Assembly (NCBI RefSeq): GCF_007692705.1 | Contig: NZ_REBN01000144.1 | Coordinates: 1 to 50,270, forward strand | Reading direction: 5' to 3' | DNA: 50,270 nucleotides | Source of the DNA: Mongoliibacter sp. | GTDB lineage: Bacteria; Bacteroidota; Bacteroidia; Cytophagales; Cyclobacteriaceae | Shown: positions 40,856 to 50,270 of the stretch, piece by piece | How the letters are laid out: the number at the start of each line of letters is the position of its first letter | How positions within the stretch are numbered: the stretch's first letter is position 1 | Position numbers and translations under genes: made by a program | The notes under the pieces: generated by a model | Seen by the model: the letters and a program-made list of their open reading frames with translations, nothing else | The model's database searches: none | What the model was told of the DNA's origin: nothing

Positions 40856-43078
40856 ATGATTCAGGTTGATTTAGAAGAAGAAAGAAAAGAAATTCTCAAG
40901 AGATATAGGAGATTGCTGCGAATGGCAAAACCAATGCTCAAGGAGGGAGATGCGAAAATCATCAAAAAAGCTTTCAATGTGGCTAATGAGGCACATTCAG
41001 AAATGCGTAGGAAGTCTGGAGAACCATATATTTATCATCCACTGGAAGTGGCTTTGGTTTGTGTGGAAGAAATAGGTCTGGGTACAACCAGTATTGTCTC
41101 GGCATTATTACATGATGTGGTGGAGGATACTGACTGGGAGCTTGAGGATATTGATAGAGACTTTGGACCCAAGGTTGCACAGATCATTGATGGGCTTACC
41201 AAAATTTCGGGAGTTTTTGATTATGGTTCTTCTCAACAGGCTGAGAATTTCAGAAAAATGCTGCTCACACTCTCTGATGATGTCAGGGTAATATTGATCA
41301 AGTTGGCTGATAGGCTTAACAATATGAGGACATTGGAAAGTATGCCGAGGCACAAGCAACTCAAAATTGCCTCTGAAACCATGTACCTCTATGCTCCACT
41401 TGCACACAGGTTGGGTCTATATGCAATAAAATCTGAACTTGAAGATCTCTACCTGAAATACACCGATTCGGACACTTATGCTTATATCGTCGAAAAAATC
41501 AATGAGACCCGGATATCCAGAAATAAATTCATTAAAGCTTTCATTGCCCCTATAGAAGAAGAGTTACATGCTCAGGGTTTCGAATTCATTGTGAAGGGAA
41601 GGCCCAAGTCTGTTTTTTCTATTTACAATAAAATGAAAAAGCAGAATATTCCCTTTGAAGAAGTGTATGATCTTTTTGCAGTCAGGATTATCATTGACAG
41701 TGAGTTGGAGGACGAAAAAGCAGACTCTTGGCAAGTCTATTCTATTGTGACAGATTTTTACCGACCAAATCCGGATAGATTAAGAGATTGGATCAGTACA
41801 CCTAGGGCTAATGGATACGAATCTTTACATACCACTGTAATGAGTAATACCGGGCAATGGGTAGAGGTTCAGATAAGAACTCTAAGAATGGATGATATTG
41901 CTGAAAGAGGTTATGCAGCCCATTGGAAATACAAGGAAATTGAAGCAGCTCAAGCAAAAAGCAGTTCAGGCCTGGATAAGTGGATCATGCAGGTCAGATC
42001 TCTTTTGGAATCCAATGATGGTTCAGCAATAGAATTTATGGATGACTTCAGGGGTAACTTATTCCATGATGAGGTTTTTGTATTTACCCCCAAAGGAGAA
42101 CTCAAAGTACTGCCTTTTGGGGCCACAGCTTTGGACTTTGCCTTTGAAATTCATACAGAAGTAGGAGCAAAATGTATTGGTGCTAAGGTCAATCAAAAAC
42201 TTGTTCCCATTAACCATAAACTCAAAAATGGAGATCAAGTAGAAATCCTTACCTCCAACAAACAAAAGCCCACCGAAGACTGGCTCAACTCTGTGGTTAC
42301 TTCCAGAGCGAAGGCTAAAATCAAAGATGCGCTCAAAGAGGACAAAAAGTCCACCATGCTTGATGGAAAGGAGATTGTCCAAAGGAAATTACGTCAGATG
42401 AAAATGGATTTCAACTCTGAAGTTGTAGAGCAGCTTAGGGCGTATTTTGAAACTAAAACCCCCAATGAGTTTTATTATAAAGTAGGGAAAGGAGTAATAG
42501 ATGCAACCTCCATCAAAAGCTTCAAAGAATTTAAAGAACAGAAGAAGGAAAGAAGTAAGCCAACTTTAGAAAAGGTGAAAGATGAATCTTCTTTTACCAA
42601 AGAGATCAAAAACTTAAAAGGCCCTGATCATGATCAGCTCTTGATAGGGGAGGATATGGATGTAGTGGATTATATCCTGGCTAAGTGCTGTAATCCTATT
42701 CCGGGTGATGATGTTTTTGGCTTTGTTACAGTCAATGAAGGAATCAAGATCCATAGGACTTCGTGTCCAAATGCTTTGGAGTTGCTTTCCAACCATGGTA
42801 ATAGGGTAATTAAAGCCAGATGGACCAGTCAGCAGGAAATAGCATTTCTGGCTGGGCTTAGGATTATCGGGACAGATAGAGTAGGGCTTATCAACGATGT
42901 GACCAAGGTGATTTCCAATGAGCTAAAAGTTAATATGCGTTCTATTACGGTAGACTCTGACAGCGGGATTTTTGAAGGTACTATCAAACTTTACGTACAC
43001 AGCACACAGCACTTGGAAAAATTGGTGGAGAACCTCTCCAAAGTTGAGGGGATCATTAAAGTGACCCGATTTGATTAG
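40856..43078 (+). CDS. Bifunctional (p)ppGpp synthetase/hydrolase (Rel/SpoT)
   Basis: A 740-residue long RSH protein. The N-terminal HD hydrolase domain has H61 (YIYHPLEVA), H86-D87 and E90-D91 (LLHDVVEDTDW) and ADRLNNMRTL, indicating active hydrolase. The synthetase domain follows, with RPKSVFSIYNKM, EEVYDLFAVRIII and ANGYESLHTTV. TGS (about 390-455), helical and ACT (about 655-740) domains complete it. It makes and degrades the starvation alarmones. The protein starts at the ATG at 40856 with no upstream gene on the same strand, so it is probably its own unit. Confidence 0.92.
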   Translation: MIQVDLEEERKEILKRYRRLLRMAKPMLKEGDAKIIKKAFNVANEAHSEMRRKSGEPYIYHPLEVALVCVEEIGLGTTSIVSALLHDVVEDTDWELEDIDRDFGPKVAQIIDGLTKISGVFDYGSSQQAENFRKMLLTLSDDVRVILIKLADRLNNMRTLESMPRHKQLKIASETMYLYAPLAHRLGLYAIKSELEDLYLKYTDSDTYAYIVEKINETRISRNKFIKAFIAPIEEELHAQGFEFIVKGRPKSVFSIYNKMKKQNIPFEEVYDLFAVRIIIDSELEDEKADSWQVYSIVTDFYRPNPDRLRDWISTPRANGYESLHTTVMSNTGQWVEVQIRTLRMDDIAERGYAAHWKYKEIEAAQAKSSSGLDKWIMQVRSLLESNDGSAIEFMDDFRGNLFHDEVFVFTPKGELKVLPFGATALDFAFEIHTEVGAKCIGAKVNQKLVPINHKLKNGDQVEILTSNKQKPTEDWLNSVVTSRAKAKIKDALKEDKKSTMLDGKEIVQRKLRQMKMDFNSEVVEQLRAYFETKTPNEFYYKVGKGVIDATSIKSFKEFKEQKKERSKPTLEKVKDESSFTKEIKNLKGPDHDQLLIGEDMDVVDYILAKCCNPIPGDDVFGFVTVNEGIKIHRTSCPNALELLSNHGNRVIKARWTSQQEIAFLAGLRIIGTDRVGLINDVTKVISNELKVNMRSITVDSDSGIFEGTIKLYVHSTQHLEKLVENLSKVEGIIKVTRFD

Positions 43079-43098
43079 CCTTTGCTTATTCCTTCTTA

Positions 43099-43133
43099 TT
43101 TGAATCTTTTCTAAATAAGAACAGTTATATTTG
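43099..43133 (+). promoter_or_regulatory. Promoter of the Fur-family operon
   Basis: TATATTTG (43126-43133) is a perfect -7 match; TTTG (43099-43102) lies 23 nt upstream, slightly long. The start would be near 43140, only 9 nt before the ATG. Confidence 0.45.
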
Positions 43134-43148
43134 AAAAAAAAGCATTAC

Positions 43149-43616
43149 ATGGCCTTAAATGAAAGCGTTTTTGAGGAAGTAAAAAAGATATTTACTGCTT
43201 ACCTGGAAAATAAAAAGCTACGCAAAACACCTGAAAGATATGCCATTTTGGAAGAAATATATGGCAGAACCGGACATTTCGATGTTGAGTCTCTTTACAT
43301 CAGCATGAAAAATAAAAATTACCGTGTCAGTAGAGCCACGGTATATAATACCTTGGATCTTTTGGTGGAGTGTGACTTGGTGACCAAACATCAGTTTGGA
43401 CAAAACCTTGCTCAGTTTGAAAAATCCTATGGGTATAAGCAACACGATCATTTAATCTGTACCGATTGCAATAAAGTCTTGGAATTTTGTGACCCTAGGG
43501 TACAGAATATACAGAACACCGTTGGAGAAATACTTAATTTTCAGGTATTACACCACTCGCTGATCTTGTATGGTAATTGTAAAAAAGAAGAATGCGAAAA
43601 TAGACCTACTGTATGA
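43149..43616 (+). CDS. Fur-family transcriptional regulator
   Basis: A 155-residue metal- or peroxide-responsive repressor. The ATG at 43149 is chosen; an upstream in-frame TTG falls in the promoter. The winged helix recognition region is [14 protein letters not shown] (59-72). Two CxxC-type pairs form the structural zinc site: C104/C107 (ICTDCNKV) and C144/C149 (NCKKEEC), with HDH at 99-101 as a regulatory-site candidate. Metal choice (iron, zinc or peroxide sensing) is not visible. It overlaps the STAS gene by 4 nt (ATGA). Confidence 0.88.
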   Translation: MALNESVFEEVKKIFTAYLENKKLRKTPERYAILEEIYGRTGHFDVESLYISMKNKNYRVSRATVYNTLDLLVECDLVTKHQFGQNLAQFEKSYGYKQHDHLICTDCNKVLEFCDPRVQNIQNTVGEILNFQVLHHSLILYGNCKKEECENRPTV

Positions 43617-43957
43617 AATTAACCTACCAATTACACAAAGAAGAAAAAGCCTATTTTTTACATATTCAAGGCGACCTTATCGGAGATGAAGTGGGACCAA
43701 AGTTGGTGGAGATGGTGTCGGATGCTGTTAATGATGGCATCAAAAATTTCGTGGTAGACCTGAGTCAGGTTCGCTATATCAGTTCGAGCGGGATTGGCTT
43801 ACTGATCACCATGCTTACCAAGATGAGAAATGTAGACGGAGAGGTCTATCTTACCTCCCCTTCGGAACACGTAAAAAAACTATTGATCATCACCAAGTTG
43901 AATAATATTTTCACTGTGTTTGATTCAGTAGAGGAGGTTAAGGAAAAAGTAAGCTGA
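43613..43957 (+). CDS. STAS-domain anti-sigma factor antagonist
   Basis: A 114-residue single STAS domain of the SpoIIAA/RsbV type. Strand-helix order is complete, with the regulatory serine in [11 protein letters not shown] (S58 or S59), which an anti-sigma kinase would phosphorylate. No anti-sigma kinase or PP2C phosphatase gene is nearby, so its partner is unknown. It overlaps the fur-type gene by 4 nt and the next gene starts 1 nt after its stop. Confidence 0.87.
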   Translation: MKLTYQLHKEEKAYFLHIQGDLIGDEVGPKLVEMVSDAVNDGIKNFVVDLSQVRYISSSGIGLLITMLTKMRNVDGEVYLTSPSEHVKKLLIITKLNNIFTVFDSVEEVKEKVS

Positions 43958-43958
43958 G

Positions 43959-45128
43959 TTGAAGAATTTAGGACTTCAATATCTTTTCATAATTATTTTA
44001 GGATTATTTCACATTTCCTGTTCTGAAGAAAAAGAATCTTCGGGGCAGGAAATTTTTATTGAAGTAAGTTCCAAAATCAAAGCCTATTATGCAGATACAA
44101 ATCTCAGCCCGGAATACCCTTTCCCAAAATTTACCTGGATTTCCTCTGACGAGTTTATTGGTCACAATATGGTGAGGAAATCGTTAGACACTCTTTTTTT
44201 TGATGGAGATACTTTAAGAATTAAAGAAGGGCCGTATTTTGAAAATGATGGACCTAGGAAAGTTGAGAACTTCAATAATTTGGTATCCACTTCTGAGGGA
44301 CTGGTATTTTTCAATTCGAAAAACATCATGATCGATAGAGATGGGGTTTCAGATATAAAAAATTTTAGATTGATTGAAGATGATGTTTTTGATAATTCAG
44401 TTTTTTTTAATCTAAATGGAGGAGTCAGTTACTATTTAGATGAACTCTATAAAGGTTACGATAAGAAAAGAGAACAGCTTTATTTTTTTGCTTTACAATT
44501 TCAGACCAAAGAATTTAAGTTATTGGCTTTTGACCTTGGAGAAAAGAAATTCAAGGAATTACCTATGTGGGCAAATATAAACCTGATTCAAGCAAATGAG
44601 GTCAGTTTCAAAGGTATATCAAAGAATCACATGCCATTTATTTTTGTTGATGGAGATAGACTGATTTTATCATACAATTACAGCAATGATCTTGTTATCG
44701 TTGATTTAGGTACTGGACATCAGATTGAAAAAAACTTTCCATCAAACCTTTTTCCTCTTTATAAAAAAGCTCCAAAAGAGATTAACCCAAATTATGACCT
44801 TTCGAATCTTGAACATTTCAAAATGGTAAATGAATTGCTAAATGAATGGGACAGAGATGTTGCTTTTGGGAATTTCGAAAAGTTGCCCAAAAATAGGGGT
44901 TTTTGTAGGCTTGTAAAATCACCTCAAAAGGAGAACACAAGTCCACAACAAATAAGTCTTGAAGTTTTTGACATTGAATTCGAAAAGGTGGGGGAAGTGA
45001 ATCTCTCAGAAATTGAAGTCGACCTCAGTACTTTTTATTTTGTTAAAAATGAAAAGTTGTTTTTCAAGGCTAAAAACCAAGAAGACGAAAATTATCTCAG
45101 CTATTATTTCGTAGAAGTAGATTATTAA
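43959..45128 (+). CDS. DUF4221-family lipoprotein
   Basis: A 389-residue lipoprotein (signal LFHISC, lipidated cysteine 21). It starts at a TTG (43959-43961) one base after the STAS stop; no ATG lies before the signal. The body has repeated strands and a propeller-like pattern (PKFTWISSDEFIGHN; LFFDGDTLRI), as in DUF4221 proteins, which I have mainly associated with Cyclobacteriaceae. Function unknown. It appears to be in one operon with the Fur and STAS genes. Confidence 0.75.
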   Translation: MKNLGLQYLFIIILGLFHISCSEEKESSGQEIFIEVSSKIKAYYADTNLSPEYPFPKFTWISSDEFIGHNMVRKSLDTLFFDGDTLRIKEGPYFENDGPRKVENFNNLVSTSEGLVFFNSKNIMIDRDGVSDIKNFRLIEDDVFDNSVFFNLNGGVSYYLDELYKGYDKKREQLYFFALQFQTKEFKLLAFDLGEKKFKELPMWANINLIQANEVSFKGISKNHMPFIFVDGDRLILSYNYSNDLVIVDLGTGHQIEKNFPSNLFPLYKKAPKEINPNYDLSNLEHFKMVNELLNEWDRDVAFGNFEKLPKNRGFCRLVKSPQKENTSPQQISLEVFDIEFEKVGEVNLSEIEVDLSTFYFVKNEKLFFKAKNQEDENYLSYYFVEVDY

Positions 45129-45218
45129 GTGCCTTTCAAAACTGAAATCTGGGAAGTTGTAATAAATAAGCTGTTTTCCTTGCAATTATTTAACCTTATT
45201 CCAAATTTCACGGCTTAA

Positions 45219-46523
<1,305 letters not shown>

Positions 46524-46527
46524 ATAT

Positions 46528-46555
46528 AAAAAGGCTCGATTATCGGGCCTTTTTT
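46528..46555 (+). terminator. Terminator of purA
   Basis: AAAAAGGC (46528-46535) pairs with GCCTTTTT through a stem interrupted by one T/G pair (inner CGA/TCG), followed by a T-run. Confidence 0.85.
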
Positions 46556-46623
46556 CTTTTAATCTGTATTTTGCATTTCTAAAATTTTAATTTCAAGCAA
46601 TCAGTCAGGAGGGGAGTAAAAGT

Positions 46624-48969
46624 TTGGTTCGCGAATACTTATATAGATATAGAAGTTTTATTTTACCGCTGATATTTTTTTCAGTTTCCCTTCAATCCGT
46701 CTTGGCACAGGTAGGTTTTCCATATTGCGAGAGCTTTCAGGGAGGTAGTGCACAGAGTGCCACAGTTGTTGGAGGAAGTGCTCAGGTTTCAGAAGGAGTA
46801 TTGAGGTTGACAGATGCGGCTGAAGATCAAAGTGGCTATATATATGTAGACATACCTTTTCCTTCTGCTTTTGGGATTAAGGCATCTTTTGACTATTACA
46901 TGTATGGAGGTTCTGGAGCTGATGGGATTACGGTTTTTCTTTTTGATGCCAATATTGACAATTTTTCCCCGGGAGGTTTTGGAGGCTCCCTAGGGTATTC
47001 ACCAAGAAATAACGAGCCGGGGCTTACAGGGGGATATTTGGGTCTCGGTTTTGATGCTTTTGGTAATTTTGGAAATACTACTGAAGGTAGGATTGGAGGC
47101 TTTGGAGGTAATAGCAACAACTTATTTCCAGATGCAATAGTATTGAGAGGCCCAGCTCAAGGGGGATATGCCTTTGTTACCGGAATACAGACCAATGACC
47201 CTGGTCCTTTCTCACTTCCCCCCAATCAAAATTTTCCTGTTTCTTCGGGAGAAGGGATTAATGTCAGGGTAACAGATCCGAACCAGGTCGGTTACAGGAA
47301 AGTGTTTGTAGATATGGAGCCCAACCCTGGAGGTGAGGGTTATTTGGTTTCAGTAGATATGATTGTGACTACAGAGCAGGGAAATCCAAGGGACGTAAGT
47401 ATTTTCAGCAGGGTGTTATTTGAATTTCCGGCTCCTGAAAACCTCAAGATAGGTTTTGCAGCTTCAACCGGTGGCTTGACTAATATTCATGAAATAGCAA
47501 ACCTTCAGGTAGAGGTTTCTGATCAGGAGGGCTTACAAAATCCCGTTGGAGTTGATATTGACGACAAAGCTTCTTGTGCTGGTCAAGACAATACTTATGA
47601 AATCACAAGTGAAGATATAAGCTTACTTAATGAGGGTTCAGTAATCCGTTGTCTACAATTATACGGGTCTTTGGAAGAAATTGAAGAGGAAGCAGATGAT
47701 GTTTGTGCTCAGGGAAGGTGCCGACCTGAAAATAGAGAAATGGTTTTACCACAAGGCACTTTTAGGGCAGCAGATGAAGGGGGTAGTTTTACTTTTTTTC
47801 CAAATGAAGACTTCATAGATGAAACAGTTGAGATTTATTATACAGTAACGGATAATTTCGGCAAGACTTCAGAGGGTAATTTCATTAGGCTTTTGATTCA
47901 GGAATCTCCGGAACCTGTAAGGCTTTCGGCTGAAGGCGTGGAAGCTGAAACGGTGGAACTAAGGCAATGTGAAGGGGATGGTATTTTGCTTACTGCGACA
48001 GGAGATGAAGACTATTTTGCCTTTGAGTGGTATCTGGAAGGGGAAAAGATACCGGGTGCAGATCAGGAAAGTTTTTTTGCGATTGAATCAGGACAATACC
48101 AAGTTATTGCACTGAATGAGAAAAGTTGTCCTGCTGAATCAAATATCTTTGAGCTGATCAACCCTGAATTACCAGCTTTAGAGGTTGACCAGCTCATTGT
48201 GGGTTGTAGCCCAGGTATGTCCAAGGATATCAGAGAATTTATTGAAGGGTACGATTTAGATAATTTCGATTATCTGCTTGAGGATGAATTTGGGAATTTT
48301 TGGAAGAATGATGAGATGAATTCTATTTCTCAATCAGGGAAGTACCAATTAAGTTATAAGTTTAAAGATTTGGAATGTTATTCTGGGCCAATAGAAATTG
48401 AATTGATAATTGTCGAGGAAGGGCTGATAGCTGGTTTTGATTATGAAGTAGATGGTACTGGAATAAAAACTGAGGAAGACGGGGGGATTTTCATTGATGA
48501 TCCTATTCGTTTTATAGATTTATCTAGTGAGGATGCGATTTCTTGGGAATGGGATTTTGGGGATGGTGCTGCCAGCGATTTACAATCCCCCGTTCACGTG
48601 TTCGGTCAAAGGGGTAATTTTAAAGTCAAGTTGACGGTTACCAACGAACTTGGATGTCAAAGTGAGAAAATCATTGAAGTTCCGCTTACTTTATCTTACA
48701 GAGTAATGATACCGAGTGGTTTTACTCCCAATCAAATGGAGAACAGGTTTTTTAGACCAAAAGTTAAGGGTATTGTGAAAATGGAATTATTGATTTTCAA
48801 TCTTTGGGGAAATACAGTATTCCAAAGCAATGATCTGGAAACGGATGGTTGGGACGGTAGGGTCAATGGGGAACTAGCTCCAAGTGGGAATTATGTGTAC
48901 AGGGTGAAGATGGAATCCGTAGATGGGGAGCTTATTGAAGAAAGTGGGAGATTTACTTTGATCAGGTAA
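46624..48969 (+). CDS. T9SS type-B secreted protein with lectin-like and PKD domains
   Basis: A 781-residue secreted protein. The start is TTG (46624-46626); the signal ends SVLAQ at 29. Residues 30-305 form a legume-lectin-like sandwich (GADGITVFLFDANIDNF; GYLGLGFDAFGNFGN). Several beta domains with paired cysteines follow; a PKD domain at about 600-690 has SWEWDFGDGAASDLQSPVHVF; the last 90 residues (692-781) are a type-B sorting domain with SGFTPN, FNLWGNTVFQS and PSGNYVYRV. It is exported by the type IX system to the surface and probably binds carbohydrate. It is followed by a PorP/SprF gene 1 nt away. Confidence 0.85.
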   Translation: MVREYLYRYRSFILPLIFFSVSLQSVLAQVGFPYCESFQGGSAQSATVVGGSAQVSEGVLRLTDAAEDQSGYIYVDIPFPSAFGIKASFDYYMYGGSGADGITVFLFDANIDNFSPGGFGGSLGYSPRNNEPGLTGGYLGLGFDAFGNFGNTTEGRIGGFGGNSNNLFPDAIVLRGPAQGGYAFVTGIQTNDPGPFSLPPNQNFPVSSGEGINVRVTDPNQVGYRKVFVDMEPNPGGEGYLVSVDMIVTTEQGNPRDVSIFSRVLFEFPAPENLKIGFAASTGGLTNIHEIANLQVEVSDQEGLQNPVGVDIDDKASCAGQDNTYEITSEDISLLNEGSVIRCLQLYGSLEEIEEEADDVCAQGRCRPENREMVLPQGTFRAADEGGSFTFFPNEDFIDETVEIYYTVTDNFGKTSEGNFIRLLIQESPEPVRLSAEGVEAETVELRQCEGDGILLTATGDEDYFAFEWYLEGEKIPGADQESFFAIESGQYQVIALNEKSCPAESNIFELINPELPALEVDQLIVGCSPGMSKDIREFIEGYDLDNFDYLLEDEFGNFWKNDEMNSISQSGKYQLSYKFKDLECYSGPIEIELIIVEEGLIAGFDYEVDGTGIKTEEDGGIFIDDPIRFIDLSSEDAISWEWDFGDGAASDLQSPVHVFGQRGNFKVKLTVTNELGCQSEKIIEVPLTLSYRVMIPSGFTPNQMENRFFRPKVKGIVKMELLIFNLWGNTVFQSNDLETDGWDGRVNGELAPSGNYVYRVKMESVDGELIEESGRFTLIR

Positions 48970-48970
48970 A

Positions 48971-49987
48971 ATGAAGAAAATAGGGTTATTCGCATTATTA
49001 TTCTTGAATACATTGGCCTTGTTTGGCCAGGATATTCAATACTCACAATTTTATGCAGCCCCACTTTATCTCAATCCTGCTTTTGCAGGTAGTGCAGAGA
49101 TGACGCGTGTAGGAGTAAATTTTCGGAACCAATGGCCTTCTTTAGATAGGAGTTTTATAGCTTACAGCGCATACATTGACCATTTCATTGACGATAAGAA
49201 TTCTGGAGTAGGGCTTGTTTTTAACAGTAGCCAAGAAACCCTTACCAATTTACAAAATCATGAAATTGGACTTTTATATTCTTACCGACTAAGAGTCGGA
49301 GAAAGTGGTTATTTACATTTTGGAGTTCAGGGTAGTTACGGGTTAAGGGCTGCGTCATTTGATGATGTAGTTTTGGGGACGCAATTGGATATCGACAGGG
49401 GTGTGGTGCTTCCTTCTCCGGGAAATGGGTTGACAGATGATAGGCAGATGGATTTCTTTGATCTGCACTCAGGAGTTTTATTTTATAATGATAGGGTTTG
49501 GTTTGGAGTGTCCACGCATCATCTCACTCAGCCAAACATGAGCTACATCATGGATGAGACAGATGTGCTGTCAAGGAGGTATTCTGCTCATGGAGGAATC
49601 AAGTTTCCTTTGCGTCCAGGCTTTATCAATGACTATTTAAATAATACGCTTCAGGAAAGAACCATTTCATTTGCATTTAATTACAAAAGCCAAGGAATCT
49701 TTGATCAGTTAGATATAGGAACAGAGCTTTTTTTCGATCCCCTTGTTTTAGGTTTGTGGTATAGAGGTTTGCCTTCTTTTAATGGACTTCCGAATAATGA
49801 CGCATTAATTGGCCTTGTAGGTTTTTCTTTAAATAATGGGATGGACATAGGGTATAGTTATGATTTTACGCTTTCCAGACTTGCATGGAGGAATTCTGGA
49901 GGTGCGCATGAGATATCTTTGAGGTATTCTTTCATCGATCAACTTTGGAGAAAGGACTCCAGGAAATCACCTACTTTTCGTTATTAA
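48971..49987 (+). CDS. PorP/SprF family type IX secretion protein
   Basis: A 338-residue outer-membrane protein with signal peptide ending LALFGQ. The N-terminus DIQYSQFYAAPLYLNPAFAG and the following GVNFRNQWPSL are family marks; the rest is alternating strands ending YSFIDQLW. These proteins are needed for secretion or surface attachment of type-B sorted substrates and are commonly encoded beside them. It starts 1 nt after its probable substrate gene. Confidence 0.9.
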   Translation: MKKIGLFALLFLNTLALFGQDIQYSQFYAAPLYLNPAFAGSAEMTRVGVNFRNQWPSLDRSFIAYSAYIDHFIDDKNSGVGLVFNSSQETLTNLQNHEIGLLYSYRLRVGESGYLHFGVQGSYGLRAASFDDVVLGTQLDIDRGVVLPSPGNGLTDDRQMDFFDLHSGVLFYNDRVWFGVSTHHLTQPNMSYIMDETDVLSRRYSAHGGIKFPLRPGFINDYLNNTLQERTISFAFNYKSQGIFDQLDIGTELFFDPLVLGLWYRGLPSFNGLPNNDALIGLVGFSLNNGMDIGYSYDFTLSRLAWRNSGGAHEISLRYSFIDQLWRKDSRKSPTFRY

Positions 49988-50048
49988 AATTTTTCTACTT
50001 GATTATCAGTACTCTTTCATATTAACGGTGATTATTTTATTAAACTGT

Positions 50049-50079
50049 TTTGCAAAAGGGAAAAAGAGTTGCACCTTTG
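50049..50079 (+). promoter_or_regulatory. Right-edge promoter P1
   Basis: TTTG (50049-50052), 19-nt spacer, CACCTTTG (50072-50079), one mismatch to TAnnTTTG, followed by CAAACCC. Expected start near 50086, 7 nt before a 28-codon ORF. Confidence 0.5.
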
Positions 50080-50092
50080 CAAACCCAAAACG

Positions 50093-50179
50093 ATGGGAGT
50101 AGCAGAAAATAACCGCATAAAATTGAAATACGTAAAGGTGAGTACAATAAAAAAAGATGATAATTTTATTTTTTTTTAA
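50093..50179 (+). CDS. Very small ORF, 28 codons, unknown
   Basis: An ATG-initiated frame between the two right-edge promoters encodes a basic 28-residue peptide beginning MGVAENNRIKLKYVKV and ending in a hydrophobic NFIFF. I do not recognise it. Its position directly after P1 fits a leader peptide, but the frame may be chance. Confidence 0.2.
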   Translation: MGVAENNRIKLKYVKVSTIKKDDNFIFF

Positions 50180-50209
50180 TTGAAAAAATAAAATTTTGTT
50201 TTACCTTTG
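50180..50209 (+). promoter_or_regulatory. Right-edge promoter P2 (strong, stable-RNA-like)
   Basis: TTG (50180-50182), 19-nt spacer, TACCTTTG (50202-50209), a perfect -7 match followed by CAATCC. About 50 nt upstream are almost pure A/T. The gene it serves is outside the window; 50216-50270 has no recognised gene but can form a stem with a GAAA loop. Confidence 0.65.
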
Positions 50210-50270
50210 CAATCCTGTTAGACGAAAGCGGGGAAAAGATAGCGGGCCGAAAGGGTTTGCCGATTGCCTG

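Overview
The window looks like chromosomal housekeeping DNA from a Bacteroidota of the order Cytophagales, most likely family Cyclobacteriaceae (Algoriphagus-like). Reasons: AT-rich DNA; genes without Shine-Dalgarno sequences; many promoters of the Bacteroidota form (-33 TTG / -7 TAnnTTTG); a type IX secretion (T9SS) substrate next to a PorP/SprF protein; a TonB-receptor/DUF4249 pair; and a DUF4221 lipoprotein. The genus is an inference. No insertion sequence, prophage, CRISPR array or rRNA gene was seen. No stretch longer than 300 nt lacks a gene; the longest is the right edge (about 280 nt after 49987), which holds two promoters and a tiny ORF.

Layout. 1-2167: the start of pyrD, a small exported protein, xerD and a small membrane protein, all on the minus strand. 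2246-5583: a plus-strand operon aroQ, class V aminotransferase, marC, rnhA, trmN6. 5677-10614: an outer-membrane locus of a TIG/kelch lipoprotein, a TonB-dependent receptor and a DUF4249 lipoprotein. 10621-13725: saccharopine dehydrogenase, cytidine deaminase, an alpha/beta hydrolase and a UPF0158 protein. 13751-21937 (minus): an ABC exporter pair, a DUF4097-like protein, dnaJ, grpE, obg, adk, hpt and an M42-like peptidase. 22102-25566 (plus): OmpA-type protein, upp, a Ca2+/Na+ antiporter and a small membrane protein. 25555-29875 (minus): serine dehydratase alpha chain, a double-FKBP lipoprotein, an anti-sigma-like/beta-barrel fusion, an ECF sigma factor and OsmC. 29947-36150: an outer-membrane protein, lipA, dps, an orphan histidine kinase, prfC and yihY. 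36285-40855: a pseudouridine synthase, an unannotated structured intergenic region, clpX, clpP, tig and tRNA-Leu(UAG). 40856-46523: rel/spoT, a Fur-family regulator, a STAS protein, a DUF4221 lipoprotein and purA. 46624-49987: a T9SS type-B substrate and its PorP/SprF partner.

How the genes work together. The core is a dense set of protein-quality genes (obg-grpE-dnaJ, tig, clpP, clpX), nucleotide metabolism (adk, hpt, upp, cdd, purA, pyrD) and stringent response, mixed with envelope modules specific to Bacteroidota. The observations most worth a second look are a candidate small RNA at about 37052-37222 with its own promoter and terminator; twin promoters with identical spacing at the right edge; a DnaJ that keeps only two of four zinc-finger repeats; a sigma factor overlapping an anti-sigma-like/beta-barrel fusion; and hairpins just after the putative promoters of obg and hpt. 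Nine genes begin with GTG or TTG.
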